A stretch of 26,542 nucleotides of DNA from CAZOKZ01 sp964580585 (GCA_964580585.1 CAZOKZ010000062.1:1-26542); one strand, 5' to 3'; positions 8,119-16,242 are shown, counted from the stretch's first letter. A program made the numbers and translations. The notes: a model not told the origin generated them from the letters alone.

Positions 8119-9762
8119 ATGGCGGGGAAGAAGCAAGTTCAGAAGTCAACGAAGAAAGCCACATCAAAGAAGAGGGCGCCGTCACCGCGCAGGCGTAAGG
8201 TAAATTCTGTTGACGCTCCAGCCAAAGAAGAGGCGAATAAAAAGCGAATTCAATCCAGGGAAGCGTTCGTGAAAACCCCACTGATCATTCGCGATCCGGT
8301 CCACGACCTCATTCGCATCGATTGCCCGATCGCTGCCCGGCTGATCCAGACCGAACCCTTCCAACGCCTGCGTCGCATCAAACAGCTTGGGCTCGCCAGC
8401 ATGGTTTACCCAGGGGCTGAGCACACCCGGTTCAACCACAGCCTGGGTGTGTATCACTTGGCCCATGAGGCGATGGATGCGATCGACCGAAATCTGGAGG
8501 GAATGGGCCGCGAGCCTCGCTTTACGAACAATGCATGTGAGGGAATGGGCTTTTACTATCGGAAGCTGGTGGGCCTGGCGGCGCTCCTACACGACGTGGG
8601 ACATGGCCCCTTTAGTCACATGTTTGAGCGTGTCGGCAAAGATATTCTGAAGCAGAAAGTTCAGGATCACGAAAAATGGACAGTAGCGATCATTAAGAAC
8701 CACGAGGAGGTTTGCGGGATTCTCAAAGAGTTCAACGATCGGATGGGTAGTAACTTCTCCGAATTGAACAAGGAGAGGAAAGAAAGGAACGAAGCTCTTT
8801 TACCAGTCCCGGATGTCTTCGAGGATCTTTCCAAGATTTACGAGCACACCTATCTGCCAGACTTCGTAACGGATCTCATTTCAAGCCAGATGGATGTGGA
8901 CAGGTTTGACTACCTCATGCGTGACAGTCGCAACGCTGGCTGCCACTACGGAGATTTTGACATTCGATGGATCTTCCGCAGCCTCTTGGTTATTGATGTG
9001 GACCCAAAGCGATTGAGTGAATTGAGTGACGCCACCGGCGACTTGACAGCAGACACGGGAAAACGTCAAGTGCTTGCGGTGATTGAGGACAAGGGCAGAA
9101 ACTGTGTCGAAGAGTATATCCTTGGACGGCATTACATGTATGTTCACCTTTATTATCACAAGACAATCGTAGGAGCAGAAGGTCTTCTCCAGAGAATCTT
9201 GAAACGTGCCGTGATTGCCATCGCTTCAGGGGAGTTGGAAGGCCATTTTCCCGTTCTTGCTTCTTTCGCAGAGAACGAAAATCCTCCTATTGAGGATTAT
9301 CTCTATCTGGATGATCATGTTGTCTTGGGATGGGTGTCGGCTTGGGCGAAGGGAATTGGATGTAGAGATGAAACACTTGTTGATCTAGCTTCAAGGCTCG
9401 CTCGTCGTGATTTGTTCTCCAAAGTCTCACCTCCATCAGATAGACGTGAATTCGCCGAAAAACGTGAAAAAGTGAAGGAAGAGATGAATCGGTCAGGATT
9501 TGATCCAGACTACTACTTCATTGAAACCACTTTGAGTGACACTGCTCATAAGGACTTCCTGTATTACCTAAAGAAGGGAAAGCCAGAAGATTTTCGAGAC
9601 ATCCAGATATACAACCCAACGACATCCCTCGTGCTAAACCTCTCTCAAGTAAGGGAGAGTGTGGTCGTAAAAGGCGCAGAAGCACTTGTTTATGATGATT
9701 TTAGCTGGTATGTACCAAGACAGTTTTTGAAGCGTGCGAAAGAGATACTTGGATCTTCATGA
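8119..9762 (+). CDS. HD-domain phosphohydrolase (dNTPase/SAMHD1-like, COG1078 type)
   Basis: A 547-residue protein from ATG 8119, chosen because GAGGTGA lies at 8104-8110; GTG 8107 is the alternative. After a basic Lys/Arg-rich tail (1-50) comes an HD domain: RLRRIKQLG, EHTRFNHSLG (H107), LLHDVGHGPFSH (H158, D159, H162, H167) and QMDVDRFDYLMRDS (D259/D261). These are the metal ligands and flanking motifs of deoxynucleotide triphosphohydrolases and the wider HD superfamily. Such enzymes remove triphosphate from dNTPs; some protect bacteria from phage by lowering dNTP pools. The substrate cannot be told from sequence. The next gene follows after 36 bp, suggesting a two-gene unit. Confidence 0.85.
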   Translation: MAGKKQVQKSTKKATSKKRAPSPRRRKVNSVDAPAKEEANKKRIQSREAFVKTPLIIRDPVHDLIRIDCPIAARLIQTEPFQRLRRIKQLGLASMVYPGAEHTRFNHSLGVYHLAHEAMDAIDRNLEGMGREPRFTNNACEGMGFYYRKLVGLAALLHDVGHGPFSHMFERVGKDILKQKVQDHEKWTVAIIKNHEEVCGILKEFNDRMGSNFSELNKERKERNEALLPVPDVFEDLSKIYEHTYLPDFVTDLISSQMDVDRFDYLMRDSRNAGCHYGDFDIRWIFRSLLVIDVDPKRLSELSDATGDLTADTGKRQVLAVIEDKGRNCVEEYILGRHYMYVHLYYHKTIVGAEGLLQRILKRAVIAIASGELEGHFPVLASFAENENPPIEDYLYLDDHVVLGWVSAWAKGIGCRDETLVDLASRLARRDLFSKVSPPSDRREFAEKREKVKEEMNRSGFDPDYYFIETTLSDTAHKDFLYYLKKGKPEDFRDIQIYNPTTSLVLNLSQVRESVVVKGAEALVYDDFSWYVPRQFLKRAKEILGSS

Positions 9763-9798
9763 CACCACCCTCAACCCAGACCACAAGGATACAGTAGC

Positions 9799-10302
9799 AT
9801 GGATGACATACTCGCAAAAAACAAAGCGATTCAAGCCATTTTGAATTCCGCAGGAGGCAATGTCCTCGGCAAGAAGAAGTTCCAGAAACTCGTGTACTTG
9901 GCCCAAGAGCACGGTTTATATTTGGGCTACGATTACGATTACCATTTCCACGGGGTTTTCTGTTCCGAACTTGAGGGTGATCTACGAATTGCCGAGTCCT
10001 TTGGGGTTGTTGAACAGGAGGTCCAGAAGGATCAATACGGCAATCCAGTCCTCATCTCGGTTGCAGAAGAGGCCATGGATGAAGACCACGATACATTTGA
10101 TGAGGAAGAAAAAAAGGGGCTGGAATTGGTGTCGGCCTTGAAAGATGAGCCAGCACGTGTGTTGGAGGTACTCTCGACAATCGTCTATCTGAAAAACAAA
10201 GGCTACTCTGGAAAAAAACTTGAATCGGAACTGGGGCGACTTAAGGGGCATCTTAGTGCTCATTTCAAAAGAGCAAAGGAGCTCCATAAAAAACACTTCT
10301 GA
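9799..10302 (+). CDS. YwgA-like / Panacea (DUF4065)-like protein
   Basis: A 167-residue protein; ATG 9799 is preceded by AAGGAT. The N-terminal half reads LGKKKFQKLVYLAQEHGL followed by an aromatic strand and HGVFCSELEGDL. This resembles the KLQKLLY...AQ...YGP core of Panacea/SocA-like antitoxins and Bacillus YwgA-type proteins. The middle is acidic, and the C-terminus has a YLKNKGYSGKKLESELGRLK helix region. I recall ywgA lying beside an HD-hydrolase gene in Bacillus, which would match the order here; check before relying on it. It may regulate or neutralise the HD enzyme (inference). Confidence 0.6.
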   Translation: MDDILAKNKAIQAILNSAGGNVLGKKKFQKLVYLAQEHGLYLGYDYDYHFHGVFCSELEGDLRIAESFGVVEQEVQKDQYGNPVLISVAEEAMDEDHDTFDEEEKKGLELVSALKDEPARVLEVLSTIVYLKNKGYSGKKLESELGRLKGHLSAHFKRAKELHKKHF

Positions 10303-10332
10303 CTCTGCATGATGCAGCAGATGCAAAGGACC

Positions 10333-10580
10333 ATGACGACAATAAGAACATCAGTTGGAGTTCGGAAAGGAATGGTCAAGGACCTGGAGCTGGACTTGGT
10401 GGGGCCCTCCAATGATCGTGCCTTCGCGGTTGAACTTCTGGCGGAGCCGCCGCACCGGTGGTACCTGACGGGTTCCTAGTTCCAATGAACGCTCCTGATG
10501 AGCATCGTATCGATCCACAGTCCAGCGAAGACGTTGGTGGTGGAGGTGGGATTCGGTTCCAAATCCCTGCAGAACATTGA
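10333..10580 (+). pseudogene. Frameshifted N-terminal fragment of a DrmA-like (DISARM) helicase
   Basis: From ATG 10333 (or 10372) the frame reads LELDLVGPSNDRAFAVELL, then EPPHRWYLTG, and stops at TAG 10477. Adding one T at about 10472 restores RWYLTGFLVPMNAPDEHRID and continues in the alternate frame to TGA 10580. LxxDLVGP and RWYLTGFLVP are, from memory, hallmarks of the N-terminus of DrmA-type helicases of DISARM-like systems. The full gene would exceed 3 kb, so only the first ~80 codons survive, with a single-base deletion. The DrmA assignment is by recalled motif; the frameshift is visible. From 10581 to 10812 nothing else is evident. Confidence 0.5.
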
Positions 10581-10868
10581 TATCATTGATAAGCCTGAAG
10601 TTACGAATCCGGACAACCGGGAAGATTCGGCTATTTCGGACACATTGGAGCGAATTCTGGCACAAATTCTGGCACAACGGTGAAAATCTTTCTGCATCCC
10701 ATCAAGGGATAGGATGCCCCATCGCTTTGCTTGTGTCAATGCCCGAACCAATACTCTACCTAAAGATAATTTTGATCGCTTATAGCGATTTTCTAGGGCA
10801 ATGCGGGGATTAGAGCATTTTCCATATTTTTATATACGTTGTTCTGAGGCAGCAATTACGGGCGGTGT

Positions 10869-11803
10869 ATGAAAACGCTCTCACTGGACTTTCGCGAACG
10901 AATCCTGGCCGCCTGCGACGCGGGCGGGCTCACTCAGCAACAGGTCGCCGACCGGTTTATGGTCTCGCTCGGCGTGGTGAAAAAACTTCTCGGCCAGCGA
11001 CGACGCCTCGGCCATGTCCGTCCCCTTCACCACCGCGCGGGACGACGCCCGAAATTGACCGCTGAAAACCTCGACACGCTTGGCTGCCTGGTGGCTGAAC
11101 ACCCCGACTGGACACTGGAACAATTGCGCGACGCGCTCGGGGTCGACTGCTCGCTTTCGCGCATTCACTACGCGCTGAAAAAGCTCGGTCAATCATATAA
11201 AAAAAGTCGCTCGCAGCCAGCGAACAAGAGCGCGAGGATGTAAAGTTTGCGCGCGAGCAGTGGCGGCAAGACGCGCCGGGCTTGGATGCGAATCGCCTTG
11301 TCTTTCTTGACGAAACCGGTGCCAAGACGAACATGACGCGGCTTTACGGGCGTGCGCCCATCGGCCAGCGCGTGCGCGAAAATGCGCCCGTCGGCAGTTG
11401 GAACACAACGACGCTCGTGGCCGCCGTGCGCGCCGAAGGCCCCCGGGCTCCGATGCTGTTAGAGGGCGCGATGGACGGCGAGGCGTTCGCCGCCTGGGTG
11501 GAAAAAATCCTCGTTCCCGTTCTCCGTCCCCGCGACATCGTCGTGATGGACAACTTGTCGAGCCACAAAGAAAAAACCGTGCGTCCGGCGATCGAAGCCG
11601 CGGGTGCGCGCGTGCTCGACCTGCCGCCCTACAGCCCGGATCTGAACCCGATCGAAAAAATGTGGAGTAAAATCAAAACACATTTGCGCCGCGCCAAAGC
11701 CCGTTGCGCCGACACCTTGTGCGCCGCCGTTGGCCAGGCTCTCGACGCCGTCACGACGCAAGATATCAAAGGCTGGTTTGAGTCGTGCGGCTACAACATT
11801 TAG
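10869..11803 (+). CDS. IS630-family transposase, made by -1 frameshift
   Basis: The first frame (10869-11243) holds the helix-turn-helix: LTQQQVADRFMVSLGVVKKL. The second (read from about 11202, ORF from 11282) holds the DDE catalytic domain: FLDETGAKTN (first Asp), VVMDNLSSHK (second Asp) and PYSPDLNPIEKMWSKIK (Glu). Slipping back one base at the A7 run 11199-11205 joins them without loss (KKKSLAASEQERED, then the second frame), giving about 311 residues, a usual IS630 size. The clean join favours programmed frameshifting or transcriptional slippage over a disabling mutation. The stop codon overlaps the right inverted repeat. Confidence 0.88.
11199..11205 (+). other. A7 slippery run for transposase frameshifting
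   Basis: Seven A residues at the exact point where the two transposase frames must join. The zero frame reads TAT AAA AAA AGT; moving back one base restores the downstream frame. Both ribosomal -1 slippage and RNA-polymerase slippage are possible on such a run. Confidence 0.65.
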
Positions 11804-11819
11804 GAAAATGCTCTAATCT

Positions 11820-11845
11820 GTTATGATAATATATTTTATCATAAC
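11820..11845. terminator. Perfect AT-rich inverted repeat beside the IS630 end
   Basis: GTTATGATAA and its exact reverse complement are separated by a 6-bp loop (10-bp stem). It starts 5 bp after the right IS630 target duplication and lies downstream of the minus-strand gene 11869-12114, so it may be that gene's terminator. It could also be a structure favoured as an insertion target. AT-rich with no clear T tract. Confidence 0.45.
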
Positions 11846-11868
11846 TGAATTGGGCTGGCAAATTCCCC

Positions 11869-12114
11869 TTAGTAATATCCACTTGGGTCACTAACCCAGA
11901 GAAGCGTCATTACAGTCGGAAAATTACCGAGCTTCATTGATTGTTCGTAAAGAATGAGTCGTTTGTCTAGTAGGTGATCCGAAAGCTGAAACCAGCTTTC
12001 AATATCTACTTTTTGCATTCGGTTGTGTCCAATTCCTGTAATGGAGCAGGTAAGTGCATCGGAATAGCGATCAACCGCGAAGCCTGATGGAATTTGAAGA
12101 CCAGGAATTCTCAT
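11869..12114 (-). CDS. Hypothetical protein, 81 residues
   Basis: Open from ATG 12114; sequence begins MRIPGLQIPSGFAVDRY and ends LLWVSDPSGYY. No family, signal peptide or membrane helix is recognised. There is no ribosome binding site before 12114. The frame is open back to a TAG at 12148-12150 and reads DSWFTWCKNGM there, while GGAGGAT lies at about 12143-12149, so it may be a 3' fragment of a longer gene or start at an unusual codon. It is the last of the minus-strand genes before the IS630 copy. Confidence 0.35.
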   Translation of the reverse strand: MRIPGLQIPSGFAVDRYSDALTCSITGIGHNRMQKVDIESWFQLSDHLLDKRLILYEQSMKLGNFPTVMTLLWVSDPSGYY

Positions 12115-12160
12115 GCCATTTTTACACCAAGTAAACCAACTATCCTCCTACTGGACCACT

Positions 12161-12316
12161 TTAGGGTGTGGACCGTTTATGAGACCTTACTCTTACCGTT
12201 TTGGGGCCAGGCTTACCGGGACCATGGCATGTTTTACTTGGGGTAGAACGCCGATAACTTCGAACTGAAACTGTTTTGGGACCACGTCCATTACTTTTTC
12301 CACATTTGTGTGCCAT
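12161..12316 (-). CDS. Very basic 51-residue protein with an internal duplication
   Basis: ATG 12316 is preceded by a strong ribosome binding site (GGAAGGAG) about 9 bp upstream, which is the main evidence. The protein is rich in Lys, Arg, Gly and Pro, and has two copies of a GPKTVxVRSxxRSTP unit: GPKTVSVRSYRRSTP at 12-26 and GPKTVRVRSHKRSTP at 37-51. Such composition suggests nucleic-acid binding, but no family is recognised. It lies 43 bp downstream of another small basic gene on the same strand, and the two are probably co-transcribed. Confidence 0.55.
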   Translation of the reverse strand: MAHKCGKSNGRGPKTVSVRSYRRSTPSKTCHGPGKPGPKTVRVRSHKRSTP

Positions 12317-12359
12317 GATTAGCAGCTCCTTCCAAGGAATTCAATGGGATTGGGATCAA

Positions 12360-12485
12360 TCAAGCATATACGGGAATACGCCATGCTTGAAGTCCATAAT
12401 CTTTAGCCCACAGTACTTCACCGGATTGGGGATGATGTCTCCAGGCGCGATAAACATAACCAATGACTCGTCTTTTCTTTGCCAT
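12360..12485 (-). CDS. Small basic protein, 41 residues
   Basis: ATG 12485 follows a strong ribosome binding site, AAGGAGATGAAAC. The protein begins MAKKRRVIGYVYRAWRHHPQ and ends with YGLQAWRIPVYA: basic and aromatic-rich, with an apparent strand pattern. A longer frame overlaps (12356-12598) but has no such site and looks like a shadow. Short conserved proteins of this look occur in environmental genomes, though I cannot name a family. Upstream is the terminator at 12572-12614, so it needs its own promoter. Confidence 0.55.
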   Translation of the reverse strand: MAKKRRVIGYVYRAWRHHPQSGEVLWAKDYGLQAWRIPVYA

Positions 12486-12571
12486 GTTTCATCTCCTTCG
12501 AGTTTGAACTCACCTTTCCCATGGGCTCTACTCTTTATAGGAGTTGAGAATCGCAAATTTGCCAAAAGCGC

Positions 12572-12614
12572 AAAAAAAAAATCGGCCTCTTCCATCAATT
12601 TTGGAAAGAGGCCG
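12572..12614 (-). terminator. Rho-independent terminator of the 98-residue gene
   Basis: On the minus strand, CGGCCTCTTTCC and GGAAGAGGCCG form a GC-rich stem with a short AT-rich loop, followed by a run of ten T residues (A run 12572-12581 on the plus strand). It starts 12 bp after the stop codon of the gene at 12626-12922. Confidence 0.85.
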
Positions 12615-12625
12615 GATGCCCGCGA

Positions 12626-12922
12626 TTAGTATTCGTCGGGCAGCAGGGCGGTTGTTGCCGAGCGATCCCACTCGGTAATGATCCAGAATTTGACGCCTGC
12701 CTGTGACGTGTAGGCCGACAGCAGGCGTGCGCCGTGCAAAAGAGCAGCGTTGTTTGCTTTCCAGTCTTCCTCGCAGACTTCGCCCCAGTCCCCTCTTTGG
12801 TGACGAGCCATGGCGGCCAGCACTTCGGGTAGTGGGATTTCGGCGTGGACTCCACGGGTCATAACGGTTTGCCCCAATGAAAACAGGGGCGGTTTGGGTT
12901 CTTCCGGTGCGCCATCGGGCAT
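12626..12922 (-). CDS. Conserved hypothetical protein of plasmid/mobile-element type
   Basis: A 98-residue protein with an excellent ribosome binding site (AAAGGAGGTT) before ATG 12922. The order is LFSLGQTVMTRGVHAEIP, MARHQRGDWGEVCEEDWKAN, RLLSAYTSQAGVKFWIITEW, and DRSATTALLPDEY at the end. I recognise this pattern (GDWG-x-CEEDWxxN, then WIITExDRSxTTxLLPxEY) as a widespread small family often found on plasmids and integrative elements, with no known function. Monocistronic: a strong terminator follows directly. Confidence 0.8.
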   Translation of the reverse strand: MPDGAPEEPKPPLFSLGQTVMTRGVHAEIPLPEVLAAMARHQRGDWGEVCEEDWKANNAALLHGARLLSAYTSQAGVKFWIITEWDRSATTALLPDEY

Positions 12923-13001
12923 CGTCCGAACCTCCTTTCTGGTGTGATGAAAGTGCTTTGGCCAGAATAGCAGGTTCGGACAGGTTGGACAATACGCTAA
13001 A

Positions 13002-14177
13002 TTATTTCCACTTTAGCCTTCCTAAGCTTTTCCCCTTTTCTTTTTCTTTGGGGATCAAATCCAGCATGGATTGTGTGATATCGTCCCATGTAGACCTAAA
13101 TATTTGATAGCATTCAGGCTCATCACTCAGCCACTCTTTATTAGTTCTGTCACCACGCATATCCAATCTACCATCGGCGGTTAATATACTGCGTCCACTT
13201 AATTCCATTGTTTGATGCTGGGATTCTAAATGGAGGTACTTTGCTCCATAAATGATTTCGATAGTATGTCCGAGTACTTTGGGATCAACGAGATTTGGAG
13301 AGTCTAAACATTGTTCTTGAAAAACACCTGAATTTTCAAGACCCTTAAGCCACTTCTCAACATTTTCACTCCCAATATTTGCCTCATAGTAAGTTGGTCC
13401 ACCAAAGATTAGTGAATCACCCCACACAATTCGGCCATCTTGCCAAACAGAAACAATTGTAGATGGGTTGTGAGTTCCCCCACTCATAAAGTACACGGCG
13501 ACAGGTTGTGCTGTTTCGGCCTCGATATGAAGTAGTGGAGCGTTCTTTACAAAGGCCGGTGGGGTTAATTTCTTTCCTCTTGGTACTTGCTGAATCCCAT
13601 TCATTTTCTTTTCGTGGTAGTTGTTTTTCAACAGACGAAATATTCCGTTTGTTTCTTTTCTATTATTCTTCTCCGTTGGTACTAGCGCGAGTACCGTATC
13701 CAAAACTTTTTGATAAGCCGTCGAATATTCATTGGTGGGATCATCATTGTATAGAGTGCGAGATAAGGTGCGCTCAAAGGTTGGACGTGTAAAAACAATG
13801 TGACTTTCTGGTTGATCATAGAAAAGAACGGCTTTATTTCGCTTCGCGTAGGCCTTTTCATAAAGGTCGTTCGTGCGAATTGTGGATATTATCTGATCGA
13901 TTTCTTTTTTACCAATCTTCCCTTCTAAATATGGTGGGCCGCCCAAGACAGTATCTTTTGACCAAAAAACAGTTCCATCTTCCCAAAGACAGAAAATGAC
14001 TCGGACTCCTCCCACGTCGTCTTTTTCATCGGTGTAAACACTAATTGTAGGAGAATTAGTGTTTCCAATAAGGTGTGGGATGTGGGGGCTCCACTCGGCA
14101 GCAGCAGGAGTCAAGAAAGTGGAAAAAATAATCAAGGCAACCGTAAGTATGGAATAGCGTGATATCATCATTTTCAT
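13002..14177 (-). CDS. Exported protein with an internal duplication
   Basis: A 391-residue protein. The frame extends to 14243, but ATG 14177 (or 14171) puts a signal peptide at the N-terminus: basic start, hydrophobic stretch about 8-25, then TPAAAEW, a likely signal-peptidase I site. Two similar units follow, marked by WEDGTVFWSKDTVLGGPPY (65-83) and WQDGRIVWGDSLIFGGPTYY (245-264), each with a short helical region after it. Family not recognised. Last gene of a three-gene operon, 10 bp after the Cys-rich protein gene. Likely periplasmic or surface-exposed; function unknown. Confidence 0.7.
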   Translation of the reverse strand: MKMMISRYSILTVALIIFSTFLTPAAAEWSPHIPHLIGNTNSPTISVYTDEKDDVGGVRVIFCLWEDGTVFWSKDTVLGGPPYLEGKIGKKEIDQIISTIRTNDLYEKAYAKRNKAVLFYDQPESHIVFTRPTFERTLSRTLYNDDPTNEYSTAYQKVLDTVLALVPTEKNNRKETNGIFRLLKNNYHEKKMNGIQQVPRGKKLTPPAFVKNAPLLHIEAETAQPVAVYFMSGGTHNPSTIVSVWQDGRIVWGDSLIFGGPTYYEANIGSENVEKWLKGLENSGVFQEQCLDSPNLVDPKVLGHTIEIIYGAKYLHLESQHQTMELSGRSILTADGRLDMRGDRTNKEWLSDEPECYQIFRSTWDDITQSMLDLIPKEKEKGKSLGRLKWK

Positions 14178-14187
14178 CCTTGTGCTC

Positions 14188-14850
14188 TCACTTTGGGGTT
14201 GGAGTTGGGGTTGGAGTTGGGGTTGGATTGCAATAATGATCAATCTTGCCCTCTATATTATCTTCAATTAGATGTCTCACATCTTCTTGGCATAGTATTA
14301 TAGCCATAACACAGTCCGAATATTGACTCGGGGGAAGTCCTTCACATGAATCGGTCGAGCATGGTTGGCAATTAGGGTTATGCCCTTCTAAACATTCAAG
14401 CTCTTTCAGATAGGATGAACACTCATCCGCATTCTTTTCATCGTCATCTTCGGGCATAGCTAAGCCCCAGTCGCTACTTGGGTTGCACGACGTCCCTGGG
14501 TTCCTATCTCTGTGATCTTTTTCATGTTCTTCAACACAACAGTACTTAAAATCTTTATATGGACCTTCGGGAGGATCATTGGGTCCGTGTTCCTTGTTTG
14601 GAAAGGTACAAATAATCTGGTCGCCACCACAGCAAACCACTACCCCCAAGGTCGTTCCAGGAAGCAAAGGGACGCCTTCTGCATTCCATACTGCATCACA
14701 CACGGCATCGTGATCATCGCAATCCGGAGGCGTAGGGGTGGGTGTAGGTGTAGGGGTACAGTCTTTATTTTGGCCAAACAAATTGGCGCTGCAAGAAATA
14801 GTCAAAGCGAAAGCTAATGCCAGCCTTGTAAGCATTTTCGTGTTTATCAT
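14188..14850 (-). CDS. Exported Cys-rich protein with HExxH motif and PT-repeat ends
   Basis: A 220-residue protein; ATG 14850 is preceded by AAGGAGAT. An N-terminal signal peptide (about 1-26) ends near FGQNK; a Cys near residue 20 gives a possible but weak lipobox. (PT)n runs flank the domain (32-41 and 209-219). The domain has about 18 cysteines and CCVEEHEKDH, where H109-E110-x-x-H113 fits a zinc-metallopeptidase motif, followed by E143 in NADECSSYLKE, a possible third ligand. Extracellular protease-like or disulfide-stabilised binding domain; substrate unknown. Middle gene of the operon. HExxH also occurs by chance, so peptidase activity is unproven. Confidence 0.7.
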   Translation of the reverse strand: MINTKMLTRLALAFALTISCSANLFGQNKDCTPTPTPTPTPPDCDDHDAVCDAVWNAEGVPLLPGTTLGVVVCCGGDQIICTFPNKEHGPNDPPEGPYKDFKYCCVEEHEKDHRDRNPGTSCNPSSDWGLAMPEDDDEKNADECSSYLKELECLEGHNPNCQPCSTDSCEGLPPSQYSDCVMAIILCQEDVRHLIEDNIEGKIDHYCNPTPTPTPTPTPK

Positions 14851-14859
14851 CTTATCTCC

Positions 14860-16242
14860 TTAGTTATTTTTCTGTTGGTCGTTTGCCCGGTCGCTTTCAA
14901 TGCGAGCCAACCAGTTTTTCGCAAACTGAACGTTGTGAGCGTTTGGCCAAGGAGATATTTCGATGACTTTTGAAAGAGATTTGTAGGCTTCATCGCTATC
15001 GCCAGTTCTATATTCCGAAATACCTTTATACACGAGAATTTCGGTCAAAAGATGTGTCCAGTCATTATTGTTTGGGTCGGGTGGATCAGCTATTTGCATG
15101 GCTTCGTTGAGCACCGGTATCAATTCTTCATAACGTTTTTCTTGCCAATAGCAGACGGAAATATCGAACAATGCGGACACAGTGTCGCGCGATGACTTGG
15201 CGGAGTCCAAAAGCTCTGAGAAGATGACTCTGGCTTGCGCTGGGTCATTTTCGATATACAGATAATATTTAGCAAGTTCGTGAGTAGCCCACTTGGCGTC
15301 GCCACTATCTGGGTAAGTCGAACGAATTTTTTCCCAAACTGGAACAGCACGCTTAGTGAGGCCAAATCGCCGATGAATACTTGCTTCCTCACACAACGCT
15401 TTGCATTTCGCGGTATCGACTTTCTCTTTTGTGCCTTTAGCTAATTCTCCGCTGACCTTGGCCATTGCCAAAGCCTTTCCATACTCCCCACGCCGTGAAA
15501 AGTCCTTTGAACTTTCCATTGCTTGAAAATCGGTTGTGTTTGCTTTTTTCAGGTTTTTGATTTCAGGCGAGTCGAGCCAATCGAGTTCTTCCTCCACACC
15601 GAACCGAGGGCGAAGACTATTCAGGCCGTCAAAATTGCTTGGAACCTTGAGGTTTCCGGGCATTGGGTCTTCGTGCCACATGTCATCGACTACGAAGCGG
15701 TACGTGATTGGGCGTTCAACCTTGAGCCAACAACGCCACAATCCATCAGGGAACTTCAGTAGATCGATAGTTCCCTGCTTCCACTCATTGAAATCGCCCG
15801 CCAAATTGACAAACTGCGTTTCTGGTAGCGCTTCATACTCAAAGTATTCCAAGCCGTCTTCGGGCGTGATTCGTTCACCGTTTTGCACAACCAAAAGGCT
15901 ATTCACACCGCCATGCAGGTCGGGTGCATAATAAGCATGACCCGGATCAACCAGCCAAAGGTCATCTCCTTGGGTCGAGGTGACAAAGAATTTATACTCA
16001 TGCGTGCCATCAGGAATTGGAAATGTTCCCAAAAACGATCCGTTGCTCGGAGAAAGCTCCCAGCTTTGTTCTTTGACTTTCCAATCATTAAATGAGCCGG
16101 TAAGGTAAACGTGATTTGGAACAGCATAGACAAAATTCGGGGTCGAAAACTCAAACTCAATCAAACCATCTTTGGCGAACCCCATTGAACATAGGGCCAA
16201 AAAAATGAAAACCGCCGTGGCCTTCCTGCAAAATGACATCAT
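14860..16242 (-). CDS. Exported protein with two AMPK/CBM48-like glycogen-binding domains and TPR-like repeats
   Basis: A 460-residue protein. ATG 16242 was chosen over the longer frame (to 16377) because AAGGGAG lies at about 16252-16258 and a signal peptide then starts the protein (hydrophobic 10-21, cleavage near GFAKDG). Domain 1 (about 35-120) has VYLTGSFNDW, GTHEYKFFV and WLVDPGHAYY; domain 2 (about 140-215) has VNLAGDFNEW, YRFVVDD and EDP. These are signatures of the early-set/glycogen-binding fold that holds alpha-glucans. Residues about 235-450 are helical pairs like TPR repeats (FDISVCYWQEKRYEELIPVL and similar). First gene of the three-gene operon. Probably binds carbohydrate and partners outside the cytoplasm; no catalytic domain. 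Confidence 0.75.
   Translation of the reverse strand: MMSFCRKATAVFIFLALCSMGFAKDGLIEFEFSTPNFVYAVPNHVYLTGSFNDWKVKEQSWELSPSNGSFLGTFPIPDGTHEYKFFVTSTQGDDLWLVDPGHAYYAPDLHGGVNSLLVVQNGERITPEDGLEYFEYEALPETQFVNLAGDFNEWKQGTIDLLKFPDGLWRCWLKVERPITYRFVVDDMWHEDPMPGNLKVPSNFDGLNSLRPRFGVEEELDWLDSPEIKNLKKANTTDFQAMESSKDFSRRGEYGKALAMAKVSGELAKGTKEKVDTAKCKALCEEASIHRRFGLTKRAVPVWEKIRSTYPDSGDAKWATHELAKYYLYIENDPAQARVIFSELLDSAKSSRDTVSALFDISVCYWQEKRYEELIPVLNEAMQIADPPDPNNNDWTHLLTEILVYKGISEYRTGDSDEAYKSLSKVIEISPWPNAHNVQFAKNWLARIESDRANDQQKNN

Larger units (their letters stand above)
10813..11813 (+). mobile_element. Complete IS630-family insertion sequence
   Basis: A 1001-bp element. The ends are perfect 11-bp inverted repeats (GAGCATTTTCC at 10813-10823 and its reverse complement at 11803-11813), flanked on each side by TA (10811-10812 and 11814-11815), the expected IS630 target duplication. 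Inside is one transposase split over two frames. Both ends and the target duplication are intact, so it may be active or recently inserted. Confidence 0.92.

Noticed and set aside
10653..10680. Short tandem duplication of ATTCTGGCACAA
   Set aside because: Only two 12-bp copies in decayed sequence; no evidence of function.
12356..12598. Minus-strand 80-residue frame
   Set aside because: The alternative frame 12360-12485 has a strong ribosome binding site and a more protein-like sequence; the longer one overlaps the terminator region.
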